Shown here piece by piece: positions 1 to 9,443 of a stretch of DNA of 64,000 bases. The position numbers and the translations under genes were made by a program. The DNA lies in assembly GCF_019308285.1 (NCBI RefSeq), contig NZ_WWEM01000022.1, positions 1 to 64,000 of the forward strand, written 5' to 3'. Positions within the stretch are counted from its first letter, which is position 1; each line of letters starts with the position of its first letter. Below the pieces are notes generated by a model. The model searched no databases, was not told the DNA's origin, and saw only the letters and a list, made by a program, of their open reading frames with translations. This DNA comes from Flavobacterium quisquiliarum. Its GTDB lineage: Bacteria; Bacteroidota; Bacteroidia; Flavobacteriales; Flavobacteriaceae.

Positions 1-3000
1 TCCAAATAACGGAATTACAACGGAAGACGATTATGCTGAAGCGACAACAACACCAATTGCAACCTCTGCCGATTTATCTTTAACTAAATCAGTAAATAAT
101 GCTACTCCGCTTGCTGGTTCACAAGTAATTTTCAACCTTCAGGTAAACAATGCAGGACCTCAGGCTACAGATAATGTTACCGTTACTGATTTACTGCCTT
201 CTGGTTACACTTATATTTCTTACACTGCAACAGCCGGAAGTTATGATGCTGTAACTGGACTTTGGATAGTTGGAAGCATGCCAATTGCAACGACACACAC
301 TTTACAAATCACAGCTTTAGTCAATGCAACAGGAAATTATACTAATAGTGCAGAAATAACAGCCAGCAGTCAGCCTGATCCAGATTCGACTCCAAATAAC
401 GGAATTACAACGGAAGACGATTATGCTGAAGCTACAACAACGCCAACAGCACAATCATCTGACCTATCATTAACCAAAACAGTGAACAATACCAATCCTC
501 TAACCGGATCTCTCGTAACTTTTGAAGTTGTTGTTACTAATAATGGTCCACAAGATAATACAGGTGTTCAAATAACAGATTTATTGCCTTCAGGATATAC
601 CTTCAGCAGTTATACAGTTTCAACAGGAACTTATAATTCAACAACAGGGATATGGAATATTGGTAATTTGGACAACGGCGAATCTGAAACATTACAAATT
701 ACTGCCATTGTAAATGCCACAGGAGATTATTTAAATATTGCCGAAGTAACTGCAGCCAATCTTCCTGATCCAAACTCAACTCCAAATAATGGTGTTCCAA
801 CAGAAAATGATTATGCAACTGCTACAATTACGCCAACAGCACTATCCGCAGATTTATCTTTAACTAAAACAGTTAACAATGCTACTCCATTAGTAGGTTC
901 TTTGGTTACTTTTGAAGTGGTTGTAACGAATAATGGTCCACAGGACACTTCAGGCGTAACCGTTACCGATCTGCTTCCAAATGGTTATACGTATTCTAAT
1001 TTTACTATTTCTACAGGAACTTACAATCCAATAACAGGATTATGGACTGTTGGAAACTTAGTTAATGGAAAATCAGAAACCCTGCAAATTCTAGCTGTAG
1101 TAAATCCGACAGGAAATTACGTAAACGTTGCTGAAATAACCGCAAGCGCACTTCCCGATCCTGATTCAACTCCAAATAATGGTGTTATAACTGAAGATGA
1201 TTATGCAACAGCTACTGTTACTCCAAATGCACAAGCTGCTGATTTAGCTTTAACCAAAACAGTGAACAATCCAACACCTCTAGTTGGTTCTCCAGTTATT
1301 TTCGAAGTAATTGCGACCAATAACGGTCCGCAAAATACAACTGGAGTTGAAGTAACCGATTTACTTCCATCTGGATATACTTTCGTGAATTACAGCGTGA
1401 CAAAAGGTGTTTATAATGCTACAACTGGAAAATGGACAATTGGTTCATTTCTAAATGGAGATTCTCAAGTTTTAAGAATCACAGCGATCGTAAATTCAAC
1501 AGGGAATTATGAAAATATTGCAGAAGTAACGGCAAGCAATCTCCCAGATCCAAATTCAACTCCGGGAAATGCAATTCCAACAGAAAATGATTATGCAACT
1601 GCTACAACTGCACCTTTAGGACAATCGGCAGATTTAACTTTAACTAAAACAGTAAGCAGCGCTACACCTTTAATTGGATCTGCTGTAACTTTTGAAATTA
1701 TTATTACCAACAAAGGTCCGCAAAATGCTACCGGAGTTGAAGTTACAGATTTACTTCCTTCCGGTTATACCTTTAGCAATTTTACTGCTACAAAAGGAAC
1801 TTATGTTAGTACAACTGGAAAGTGGAATATTGGTTCTTTAGCTAATGGGGATTCTCAAACACTTCAACTAACAGCGATTGTAAACGCCACTGGGAATTAC
1901 TTAAACACGACCGAAGTTACCGCCAGCAGTCTGCCTGATCCAAATTCAATACCAAATAATGGAGTTACTACAGAAGATGATTATGCAAGTGCTATAACTA
2001 CGCCTGTCGTTCCTATGGCCGATTTATCGCTTACTAAAGCAGTTGTTGGAGGTAATTTAAGTCCGATATTTGGAGCAACTATTACTTTTGAAATAACAGT
2101 AAATAACAGCGGGCCACAAACTGCAACTGGAGTCCAAGTAAAAGATCTTTTACCAAGCGGTTATGAATATATCGTATACAGTTCAACTGCCGGACAATAT
2201 TACAATACTACAGGAATCTGGGATATCGGATCGATTCCAAACGGAAGTTCTGAGTCTTTGTTGGTATCTGCCAAAGTAAATACTACCGGTGTTTATCAAA
2301 ATATTGCTGAAGTATATGCTTCTAATGAGTTAGATCCCGATTCAACACCAAATAATGGTGCCAGTGGCGAAGATGACATCAGTTCTGTACTACTAAATCC
2401 AGTTCCAGCTGTAGCTGATCTTTCTATAGAAAAAAGAGTAATTAATAATATGCTTACACCAAATGTAGGATCACAAATTACGTTCTCGATTACTGTAACC
2501 AATTCAGGTCCTAGTATAGCTACAGGAGTAACCGTAAGAGACATTATCCCTACCGGATATGAATATATCTTTTATAATTCAACTTCCGGCGCATACGACC
2601 GCTCAACTGGTGAATGGAATCCAGGAATTATCCTGCCTGGAAACAGTCATACTTTATTACTAAACGTGAATGTAAAAAGCCCAACTGGAGCACCAAATGA
2701 ATACTTAAATATTGCCGAAATCATGACATCGGATCAATTTGATCCTGATAGTACACCTGGAAACGGAGTCACTACAGAAGATGATTACGATAGTATTTCG
2801 GTTACGCCGGTAATTGTAATGGCAGATTTATCCATCAGCAAAACGGCATTAAACCAAAATAATGTTTATGATGTTGGAGCAACCGTTATTTTCACCGTTA
2901 CCGTTAAAAATGATGGTCCTGCCAATGCAAGCGGTGTAATGGTCAAAGATTTACTGCCTCCTGGATTTACCTATTTAACCAGTAGTCCAACCAGCGGTTT

Positions 3001-4249
3001 GTATAACTATATAACTGGAGTTTGGAATGTCGGTAATATTGCTAACGGAACCGATCAGTCACTTGATATCTACACTCGTGTCAATCCGCCATCGGGAACT
3101 GGAAATGAATATACAAATGTAACGGAAGTCATTGCCAGCAATCTGCCCGATCCAGATTCGACTCCAAACAACGGTGTTACAACAGAAGACGATTATGACA
3201 GTTTAACCATCAATGTTGCCGTAGCCGATTTAAGCCTGGAAAAAACAGTAAACAATAAAAACGCAAACGTAAACGAAGTCGTAACCTTTACCTTGCAACT
3301 TAACAATGAAGGACCAAGTACAGCAACAGGAGTCGCTGTTGAGGATATTATTCCGCTTGGTTACAAGAACATTTCTAACATCAACAATGGCGGTATTTTT
3401 AGCCTAAATACCATTAAATGGGTAAACTTAACAGTTCCTGTGGGAGGTATTTCATTAACCTATCAAGCCACTGTTGCAAATCCGCTTGGATTGGAAAGTG
3501 TCGATTATGTAAATATTGCCCAGGTTACGGCAAGTAATCAGTTTGATCCGGATTCAACACCAAATAACGATAACGGAGATCAAAGCGAAGATGACGAAGA
3601 TTCTGAATTTATAAACATTCCTTCTACAGATATAGCTATCAACAAAGAAGTAGATAAAACAGATGTTCCAATGGATACTCAGGTGACTTTTTCGATAACT
3701 GCTGAAAATCTAGGCACTCTAACTGCTACAAACGTAGAACTTCAGGATTTACTTCCAAAAGGATATTCTTTCGTAAGTTCAACTGTTACTTCAGGAACTT
3801 ATGATGTTAAAACTGGTATCTGGAACATTCCGACAATTAATACAGGAGCTTTACAAACATTGACTCTCATTGTTAAAGTGGTTGATTTTAATGATTATTT
3901 GAATACAGCACATTTAACAAAACTGGATCAGATTGACACCAATTCGGCAAATAATCAGGACAGCGCTACGGTTTCTCCAAACTGTCTGAAAATTTACAAT
4001 GAGTTCTCGCCAAATGATGATGGTACAAACGACTTCTTCTATATTGATTGTATCGACAGATATCCAAACAATCAGTTGGAAATCTTTAACCGTTGGGGGA
4101 ATCTGGTGTATTACAAAAAAGGCTATAACAATACTTGGGATGGAAAAGCAGACGGTTCTGCCAAAACGCTTCCAGAAGGCACCTATTTCTATATTCTTGA
4201 TTTAGGAGATGGATCTAAAAAAACATCTGGATGGGTTTATCTAAAATAA
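1..4249 (+). CDS. DUF11-repeat surface protein with T9SS type B sorting domain (5' end outside window)
   Basis: A very large secreted, probably cell-surface adhesin-like protein. The reading frame is already open at base 2 and no stop occurs before 4249, so the start lies to the left of the window. It consists of about ten DUF11-type Ig-like repeats, each opening with a version of ADLSLTKTVNN, containing VTDLLPSGYT, and closing with an acidic DPDSTPNNG..EDDYA stretch. The last ~85 residues (from about 3985) form a gliding-motility-type C-terminal domain with FSPNDDGTNDFF, IFNRWGNLVY and WDGK.....LPEGTYFY. This is the signature of a type B T9SS cargo, so export by the type IX secretion system to the cell surface or medium is expected from family knowledge. 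The two downstream genes (PorP/SprF-type and OmpA-type) are the usual companions of such cargo. What the repeats bind cannot be read from the sequence. Confidence 0.9.
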   Translation, partial: PNNGITTEDDYAEATTTPIATSADLSLTKSVNNATPLAGSQVIFNLQVNNAGPQATDNVTVTDLLPSGYTYISYTATAGSYDAVTGLWIVGSMPIATTHTLQITALVNATGNYTNSAEITASSQPDPDSTPNNGITTEDDYAEATTTPTAQSSDLSLTKTVNNTNPLTGSLVTFEVVVTNNGPQDNTGVQITDLLPSGYTFSSYTVSTGTYNSTTGIWNIGNLDNGESETLQITAIVNATGDYLNIAEVTAANLPDPNSTPNNGVPTENDYATATITPTALSADLSLTKTVNNATPLVGSLVTFEVVVTNNGPQDTSGVTVTDLLPNGYTYSNFTISTGTYNPITGLWTVGNLVNGKSETLQILAVVNPTGNYVNVAEITASALPDPDSTPNNGVITEDDYATATVTPNAQAADLALTKTVNNPTPLVGSPVIFEVIATNNGPQNTTGVEVTDLLPSGYTFVNYSVTKGVYNATTGKWTIGSFLNGDSQVLRITAIVNSTGNYENIAEVTASNLPDPNSTPGNAIPTENDYATATTAPLGQSADLTLTKTVSSATPLIGSAVTFEIIITNKGPQNATGVEVTDLLPSGYTFSNFTATKGTYVSTTGKWNIGSLANGDSQTLQLTAIVNATGNYLNTTEVTASSLPDPNSIPNNGVTTEDDYASAITTPVVPMADLSLTKAVVGGNLSPIFGATITFEITVNNSGPQTATGVQVKDLLPSGYEYIVYSSTAGQYYNTTGIWDIGSIPNGSSESLLVSAKVNTTGVYQNIAEVYASNELDPDSTPNNGASGEDDISSVLLNPVPAVADLSIEKRVINNMLTPNVGSQITFSITVTNSGPSIATGVTVRDIIPTGYEYIFYNSTSGAYDRSTGEWNPGIILPGNSHTLLLNVNVKSPTGAPNEYLNIAEIMTSDQFDPDSTPGNGVTTEDDYDSISVTPVIVMADLSISKTALNQNNVYDVGATVIFTVTVKNDGPANASGVMVKDLLPPGFTYLTSSPTSGLYNYITGVWNVGNIANGTDQSLDIYTRVNPPSGTGNEYTNVTEVIASNLPDPDSTPNNGVTTEDDYDSLTINVAVADLSLEKTVNNKNANVNEVVTFTLQLNNEGPSTATGVAVEDIIPLGYKNISNINNGGIFSLNTIKWVNLTVPVGGISLTYQATVANPLGLESVDYVNIAQVTASNQFDPDSTPNNDNGDQSEDDEDSEFINIPSTDIAINKEVDKTDVPMDTQVTFSITAENLGTLTATNVELQDLLPKGYSFVSSTVTSGTYDVKTGIWNIPTINTGALQTLTLIVKVVDFNDYLNTAHLTKLDQIDTNSANNQDSATVSPNCLKIYNEFSPNDDGTNDFFYIDCIDRYPNNQLEIFNRWGNLVYYKKGYNNTWDGKADGSAKTLPEGTYFYILDLGDGSKKTSGWVYLK
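62..3980 (+). repeat. Tandem DUF11-coding repeats, exact 390-bp period in the first six units
   Basis: The GAT codon of the ADL/SDL motif that opens each unit falls at 71, 461, 851, 1241, 1631 and 2021, exactly 390 bp apart. It then falls at 2417, 2825, 3227 and 3629 (spacings 396, 408, 402, 402). Bases 1-42 and 392-433 are almost identical, and the first units are visibly closer to each other than the last four. Confidence 0.9.
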
Positions 4250-4303
4250 AATCATCAGGAAAAACAAAAATTTAAGAATAGGATTAACCAAAATAAATTG
4301 GCT

Positions 4304-5227
4304 ATGATTAAAAATATAAAAAAGGTTTTCGCACTACTAACTCTATTCTCAGTATATGGAGCCTTTGCACAGCAAGACCCACAATATACACAGTACATGT
4401 ACAATACACTCACAGTAAACTCTGCCTACGCAGGTTCGCTGGGACATTTAGCCATAACCGGAATTTACAGAACACAATGGGTTGGAATTGAAGGTGCTCC
4501 AGATACACAAAGTTTTACACTGGATACGCCTGTTGGGAAAAATGTAGGTCTTGGAATTTCGATTGTAAACGAAGAAATTGGTCCAACCGAAGAACAATAT
4601 TTAGATGCTAATTTCTCTTATACCATTAAATCTGGTGAATCACACAAACTCTCTTTCGGAATAAAAGGAGGCGGACGTGTTATCAATATCGATTGGTCTA
4701 AAGGAAGCCATAAAGATCCCGATGTGCAATTCCGTGAAAACATAACTAATAAATTTCTGCCTGTTGTGGGTGCTGGATTATACTGGCACGGCGAAAGAGA
4801 TTATATCGGACTTTCGATTCCTAATTTTATGACCCGAGAGCGATATACTTATGACGATATTGCCGATGATCTTGTTAACGAAAGGATGCACTTATATCTT
4901 ATTGGCGGTATTGTGTTTGATCTTTCGGCACATACCAAGTTCAAACCCACTGTTTTAGTAAAATATGTTGCTGGTGCTCCTATTATTGCCGATTTTTCAG
5001 CCAATTTTATGTTTAATAATGCTCTTACACTTGGTGTTTCTTATCGGACATCGGATTCTGTAAGCGGGTTGGTTGGCATCCAAATTACACCAATGATTAT
5101 GGCTGGTTATGCTTACGATTACACCACAACCGCATTGCAGAATTACAACAGCGGTACGCATGAAATTATGCTTCGTTTTGAACTGGTTTCACGCAAAAAA
5201 GGACTTAAATCACCAAGATTCTTTTAA
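4304..5227 (+). CDS. PorP/SprF family type IX secretion membrane protein
   Basis: Outer-membrane beta-barrel protein of the PorP/SprF family, about 307 residues, near the family's usual length. It has a signal peptide ending ...YGAFAQQ, directly followed by the family hallmark QDPQYTQYMYNTLTVNSAYA. It then has NPAYAG-like and TQWVG motifs and alternating beta strands to the C terminus. I start it at the ATG at 4304; a TTG two codons upstream (4298) is in frame but less likely. Family members assist secretion or surface attachment of individual T9SS cargo, commonly the type B protein encoded just upstream. The gap to the upstream gene is 54 bp and to the downstream OmpA gene 12 bp, so the three are probably one transcript. 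It is a paralogue rather than the core PorP, judging from its cargo-linked position. Confidence 0.88.
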   Translation: MIKNIKKVFALLTLFSVYGAFAQQDPQYTQYMYNTLTVNSAYAGSLGHLAITGIYRTQWVGIEGAPDTQSFTLDTPVGKNVGLGISIVNEEIGPTEEQYLDANFSYTIKSGESHKLSFGIKGGGRVINIDWSKGSHKDPDVQFRENITNKFLPVVGAGLYWHGERDYIGLSIPNFMTRERYTYDDIADDLVNERMHLYLIGGIVFDLSAHTKFKPTVLVKYVAGAPIIADFSANFMFNNALTLGVSYRTSDSVSGLVGIQITPMIMAGYAYDYTTTALQNYNSGTHEIMLRFELVSRKKGLKSPRFF

Positions 5228-5239
5228 TATGGACAGTCT

Positions 5240-7168
5240 ATGAAAAGAACAATTACTATACTCGCATTATTGGTCATACAGCTGACTTATTCTCAGACCA
5301 AGAACAAAACTGCCGATGCTCTTTTTGATAAGATGTATTATGTTGAGGCTGCCAAATCGTATGAACTTTCTATAAACAATGGAGATGCTTCAAAAGAAAT
5401 ACTTCAAAAACTTGGAGATGCTTATTATTTCAATACCAGAATGTCAAGTGCTTCAAAATGGTATGGAAAACTAATTTCAGAATATCCAAATGAGGTTTCT
5501 GCTGAATATCTATTTCGTTATGCGCAATCCTTACAGGGAATTCAAAATTATGAACTGGCAAAAAAATGGATGAAGGCTTTCGCCGAGAAACAAAAATCAA
5601 CCGATGCCAGAGCCAAGAACTTTTCATTAAAAAACGTAACACTGGAAGATATTGAAAACATAAAACCATCTTTTCTGCTAGAAAATCTAGACATTAATTC
5701 GGCATATTCCGATTTTGGCCCAATGTATTACAAAGGCGATTTGGTTTACTCTACTACTGTCGATTCCTCCTATTGGAAAACCGATAGATATGGATGGAAC
5801 GATCAGCCATACTTAAATATGCAATTGGGAAAAATTAGCGAAACCCAGTCTAATGTTACTTTTAAAGAGCGTTTTGGGAAAGACATAACCACAAAATATC
5901 ATGAAGCCTGTATTGCCTTTTCTCCCGACGAAAAAACCATTTATTTTACCCGAAATAACTATAACGGCAAACTAAAACGCGACAGCAAAGGCATTAATAA
6001 TCTCAAAATCTTTTCTGCTACAGCTACAGAAAACAGCAACGGCACGGTTTCATGGAAAGATATAAAAGAACTGCCTTTTAACAGCGATAATTATTCCGTT
6101 GGACATCCTTCCGTAAGCAAAGATGGTAAAAGGCTTTATTTTGTTTCTGATATGCCTGGCACGATTGGTTCAACAGATATTTTCGTAGTGGATATTTTAG
6201 GTAATAATCAATTTTCTGAACCTAAAAATTTGGGCAAGAAAATAAATACAACCGGCCGTGAAATGTTTCCCTACATTACAGATCAGGCACTCTATTTTTC
6301 TTCTGACGGATTCTTAGGCTTAGGAGGTTTAGATGTTTTTGAAAGTCGAATAAATAATGTTTTTTTTGATACTCCTAACAATCTTGGCGCACCATTAAAC
6401 AGTAATCGAGATGATTTTGGTTACATTGTGAACGAAACGACCAATAAAGGTTTTGTATGTTCTAACAGAAAAACAGGAAAAGGTGATGATGATATTTACT
6501 CTTTTGAACGTTCCTGCAACCAAGCCATTAGCGGTTATGTTTTTGATGCGATTTCAAACAATAGAATCGCAGGAGCTATGGTAACGTTAAAAAATGCAAA
6601 CGGTATCAAAATTGCTGAAACCGTTTCTCAGCTGGACGGAAAATATGATTTCAATAACAATGTAAATTGTAATACTGCTTATAACATTGAAGTCTCAAAA
6701 GAGAACTATAACAACAATACTAAAGCCATTACAACAGCAAACAGTTCTGGAAAAACCGAAGCTCTTATTGGTTTAGATCCTGCATTAATCGCCCGTGAAA
6801 ATGGTGTTTTAAAAATAAAAATCGGTATCATTTTTTTTGATTTAGACAAATCCAATATCCGCTATGATGCTGCAATAGAATTAAATAAAGTGGTTTTATT
6901 AATGCATCAGTACAACAACATCGTAATCAAAATCGAATCTCATACCGATTCCCGAGCCAACGATCAATACAATTTAGAACTGTCTGACAGACGAGCAAAA
7001 GCTACAAGAGATTATCTGATTTCGCAGGGAGTTGCTCCGGAAAGAATTGAAAGCGCCATTGGTTACGGAGAAACACAATTAATCAATAATTGCTCAAATG
7101 GAGTTCCATGTACCGATGCACAGCACCAAATGAACCGAAGAAGCGAATTCATTATCACTAAAATGTAG
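5240..7168 (+). CDS. OmpA family protein with TPR, PD40 propeller and carboxypeptidase-regulatory-like domains
   Basis: A 642-residue envelope protein of the PorE-like architecture. It has a signal peptide (MKRTITILALLVIQLTYSQ) and TPR-like helices at about 25-110. A PD40/WD40-like propeller follows at about 150-420, with repeats such as IAFSPDEKTIYFTRN and PSVSKDGKRLYFVSD. Next comes a small carboxypeptidase-regulatory beta domain around 430-510 (ISGYVFDAISNNRIAGAMVTL). A C-terminal OmpA domain (from about 525: FFDLDKSNIRYDA, SHTDSRANDQYNLELSDRRA) should bind peptidoglycan. In Bacteroidota such proteins sit next to PorP/SprF genes and anchor T9SS-linked structures to the cell wall. It follows the PorP/SprF gene by 12 bp, which supports co-transcription. 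The domain assignment is solid; a specific role in secreting the upstream adhesin is inference from position. Confidence 0.9.
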   Translation: MKRTITILALLVIQLTYSQTKNKTADALFDKMYYVEAAKSYELSINNGDASKEILQKLGDAYYFNTRMSSASKWYGKLISEYPNEVSAEYLFRYAQSLQGIQNYELAKKWMKAFAEKQKSTDARAKNFSLKNVTLEDIENIKPSFLLENLDINSAYSDFGPMYYKGDLVYSTTVDSSYWKTDRYGWNDQPYLNMQLGKISETQSNVTFKERFGKDITTKYHEACIAFSPDEKTIYFTRNNYNGKLKRDSKGINNLKIFSATATENSNGTVSWKDIKELPFNSDNYSVGHPSVSKDGKRLYFVSDMPGTIGSTDIFVVDILGNNQFSEPKNLGKKINTTGREMFPYITDQALYFSSDGFLGLGGLDVFESRINNVFFDTPNNLGAPLNSNRDDFGYIVNETTNKGFVCSNRKTGKGDDDIYSFERSCNQAISGYVFDAISNNRIAGAMVTLKNANGIKIAETVSQLDGKYDFNNNVNCNTAYNIEVSKENYNNNTKAITTANSSGKTEALIGLDPALIARENGVLKIKIGIIFFDLDKSNIRYDAAIELNKVVLLMHQYNNIVIKIESHTDSRANDQYNLELSDRRAKATRDYLISQGVAPERIESAIGYGETQLINNCSNGVPCTDAQHQMNRRSEFIITKM

Positions 7169-7262
7169 AGATTTGTACTTTAGAATTCAGATTTTAGATT
7201 CTAAGCAGTGCGTTTAGGATTTGAGATTTATATTTTGGAATTTGGCTTTTAAATATTGGAAT

Positions 7263-7688
7263 TTACCCCTTTCTATTTTTCAACCATTTATCAATAGGCT
7301 CGATAGCGGTATTGATGAGAATGACGATAAGCGTGCAAATTAAAGCTTCTAAGAAATAACCTGAAGCAGCAGTACTTCCAATCGCAGCACTGCACCAAAT
7401 TGTCGCTGCTGAATTTAATCCATGAACATTATCGCCTTCGCGAAAGATAACTCCTGCACCTAAAAATCCAACTCCCATTACTACTTGGGCAGTAATACGG
7501 GTTACGTCAATATTGGCTTCTGTTTCTGCTACTTTAATCGACAGCAAAACAAAAGTTGCAGCACCAATTGCCACAAGTGTATTGGTTTTCAATCCCGTTT
7601 CTTTGTGATGCCATTGTCTTTCAAAACCAATGATCAGTCCTGCAATTGCAGCTACCACAAGACGTGTTAAGAATTCGATTGTACTCAA
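7263..7688 (-). CDS. MgtC/SapB family membrane protein, TTG start
   Basis: A 141-residue integral membrane protein with about four hydrophobic segments. It carries the MgtC motifs IGFERQWHHKETGLKTN and GVGFLGAGVIFREG, followed by GLNSAATIWCSAAIG. It corresponds to the membrane domain only and lacks the C-terminal ACT-like domain of enterobacterial MgtC, as is usual for short SapB-type members. No ATG exists between the nearest upstream in-frame stop (7707-7709) and the conserved N terminus, so translation most likely begins at the TTG at 7688. The stop codon of the dehydratase-like gene upstream ends 8 bp before it, so the two are probably translated from one mRNA. Family members have been tied to magnesium homeostasis and ATP-synthase control in pathogens; the function here is unknown. 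Confidence 0.85.
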   Translation of the reverse strand: MSTIEFLTRLVVAAIAGLIIGFERQWHHKETGLKTNTLVAIGAATFVLLSIKVAETEANIDVTRITAQVVMGVGFLGAGVIFREGDNVHGLNSAATIWCSAAIGSTAASGYFLEALICTLIVILINTAIEPIDKWLKNRKG

Positions 7689-7696
7689 TTTTCTAT

Positions 7697-8110
7697 TTAT
7701 TGAAGTTTAACACACAGCCATTCCCCTTTTAAAACCAATTTATCATCAACAAAAGCTTCTCCAGCTTGTTTGATAATTTTTTCGCTTAAGCGAATGTTCT
7801 TCACGACAAACTTTACTAGTTTTTTGAATTCTACGCCAGCAAAAAACTCTACATTGTCTAAACTTACCAATCCAAAAACGCCGTCAGCAACACCCAAAAG
7901 CTTCACTCCTGCGCCACCGACTTGTGCCATAGCTTCAATTAAAATGGTTCCTGGAACAAAACTTAATTCCGGAAAACTGCCCTGAAGCCAAACATCTTTT
8001 TCTGTAAAGGTCTTTAAACCAACGATTGTTTCGGTTGTATACGAGATAATTTCATCCACAAACAAAAATGGGGCTCTGTGCGGAATTAAATCTTCTATCT
8101 TCTGACTCAT
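7697..8110 (-). CDS. FabZ-like hotdog-fold protein lacking the catalytic histidine
   Basis: A 137-residue protein that aligns end to end with 3-hydroxyacyl-ACP dehydratase FabZ. It has IEDLIPHRAPFLFVDEI at the N terminus, then WLQGSFPELSFVPG and TILIEAMAQVGG. In FabZ the corresponding stretch reads FF.GHFPG.P..PG, where the histidine is catalytic. Here that position is serine (GSFP), while the partner glutamate (EAMAQ) is retained. Either it is no longer a dehydratase, or it uses another residue, or it acts as a hotdog-fold binding protein or thioesterase. Dehydratase-like genes of this sort also occur in Bacteroidota aryl-polyene/flexirubin clusters, but no other such genes lie nearby. It is the first gene of a two-gene unit with the MgtC-like gene. 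The fold assignment is strong; the activity is open. Confidence 0.8.
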   Translation of the reverse strand: MSQKIEDLIPHRAPFLFVDEIISYTTETIVGLKTFTEKDVWLQGSFPELSFVPGTILIEAMAQVGGAGVKLLGVADGVFGLVSLDNVEFFAGVEFKKLVKFVVKNIRLSEKIIKQAGEAFVDDKLVLKGEWLCVKLQ

Positions 8111-8196
8111 GATTTTTATTTTTGAACAATGTACGAATCTGAGCCGAGATAGACAATACTAATATTCGATCTCTGCTGAATGACTATCAATTTCCA

Positions 8197-8226
8197 TTAA
8201 AAAAGAGATGCTATTGGCATCTCTTT
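8197..8226 (-). terminator. Rho-independent terminator closing the polysaccharide locus
   Basis: A perfect 10-bp stem, AAAGAGATGC (8202-8211) and GCATCTCTTT (8217-8226), encloses the loop TATTG. On the minus strand it is followed directly by a T run. It lies about 30 bp past the stop of the last glycoside hydrolase gene. Confidence 0.85.
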
Positions 8227-8258
8227 CCGCGTTATTAACTCTAAAATCACAAAGCTTT

Positions 8259-9236
8259 TTATTCGTTCAGTAAAACAAAACTTTTAGCATTTGCTTTGAT
8301 TTTAGTTCCTTCAAAATCAATATCGATAATTCCTGCTTTTCTTGGCGAAACACCGCTATTGCTAAAATGAGTATGCAAAACATATTTCATTTTTCCGTTT
8401 TTATCATAAAAAACATCACCATGGCCTACTCCATTAATTCCAACATCCTTACGGCTTATAATTGGACTATCCGCTGCTTTCTCCCAAGGACCGTAAGGAC
8501 TTTTTGCTGTTGCATATCCTACTGCATAATCTGGATTTCTAAAATCGTTTGCAGAATAAATCATGTAATACAAATCATTATGTTTTAGTACCGTCGGACC
8601 TTCTGTAACTGGCCAAGATACATTTTGAGTATTTTCCCAAGGAAGTAATCCAGAAATGCATTCTTTTAATGTTTCTTCTTTAATTCCAGACAGCTCATTA
8701 TTTAATTCTGCGACAAAGATTCGGTTCCCATTAGTCAAACGTACGTGATAAAGGTATTTTTTGCCGTCCTGATCAATAAAAACAAACGGATCGATCTGAT
8801 TCCCCGAATTAAACATTGAAGCCTTTAAATCGCTTTTAAATGGCCCAATCGGACTTTCACTGCTTGCGATAGCAATATTCTCATCAGCGGTATAAATCAT
8901 GTAGAATTTGTTTTCGTATTTAAAAACCTGCGGTGCCCAAAAACCTTTTGTTCCAAATGCGTCTCCTTTTTTAAGCGCCAACCCGTTTTGTACTCCAACA
9001 GGACCTTTCCATTTTTTAAGATCGGTTGATGTATACACCATAAATCCTTCTCCGTTTAGCGGCGTTTCGCCAGTTGTCGTTCCGTACAAATAATAAACTC
9101 CATTATCAAAAAAAATAGTCGGATCAGCCAACAGAATCGGAGATTCTTTTTGAGCCGTTTTTTTGCCCGTTTCTTTCTCTTGAGAACAGCAAAAAAAGAC
9201 ACAAAATAGTGCAAATAAGCTAAAATATTTTTTCAT
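8259..9236 (-). CDS. Glycoside hydrolase family 43 lipoprotein (arabinofuranosidase/xylosidase-like)
   Basis: A five-bladed beta-propeller glycosidase of family GH43, about 325 residues. The three expected acidic residues are visible: Asp in LLADPTIFF, Asp in NQIDPFVF and Glu in VTEGPTVL. WAPQVFKYENKFYMIYT is the usual blade-2 motif. A short lipoprotein signal with lipobox-like FFCC/S (Cys about residue 16-17) predicts an outer-membrane or surface lipoprotein. I chose the ATG at 9236 (MKKYFSLF); ATGs at 9242 and 9245 are also in frame. It is the last gene of the SusC/SusD-led operon. It probably removes arabinose or xylose side groups from oligosaccharides; GH43 is polyspecific, so the linkage cannot be stated. 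Confidence 0.85.
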   Translation of the reverse strand: MKKYFSLFALFCVFFCCSQEKETGKKTAQKESPILLADPTIFFDNGVYYLYGTTTGETPLNGEGFMVYTSTDLKKWKGPVGVQNGLALKKGDAFGTKGFWAPQVFKYENKFYMIYTADENIAIASSESPIGPFKSDLKASMFNSGNQIDPFVFIDQDGKKYLYHVRLTNGNRIFVAELNNELSGIKEETLKECISGLLPWENTQNVSWPVTEGPTVLKHNDLYYMIYSANDFRNPDYAVGYATAKSPYGPWEKAADSPIISRKDVGINGVGHGDVFYDKNGKMKYVLHTHFSNSGVSPRKAGIIDIDFEGTKIKANAKSFVLLNE

Positions 9237-9443
9237 AACCATCATTAAACTTTTTATTTAATTAACTTTATTTAAAAACTAAATATCAAATAGTTAAATA
9301 GCAACTATAGAAAACCTCTATAATAGAAATTCAGGCAAAAAATAGCTATTTTACTCAAAAAACCTATTTTAATTTTGTGAAAAAGAAGTGCTAAAATCTT
9401 CTTCAAAAAACGGTTCTCTACTTGTAACTTTTTAACTTAAAAC

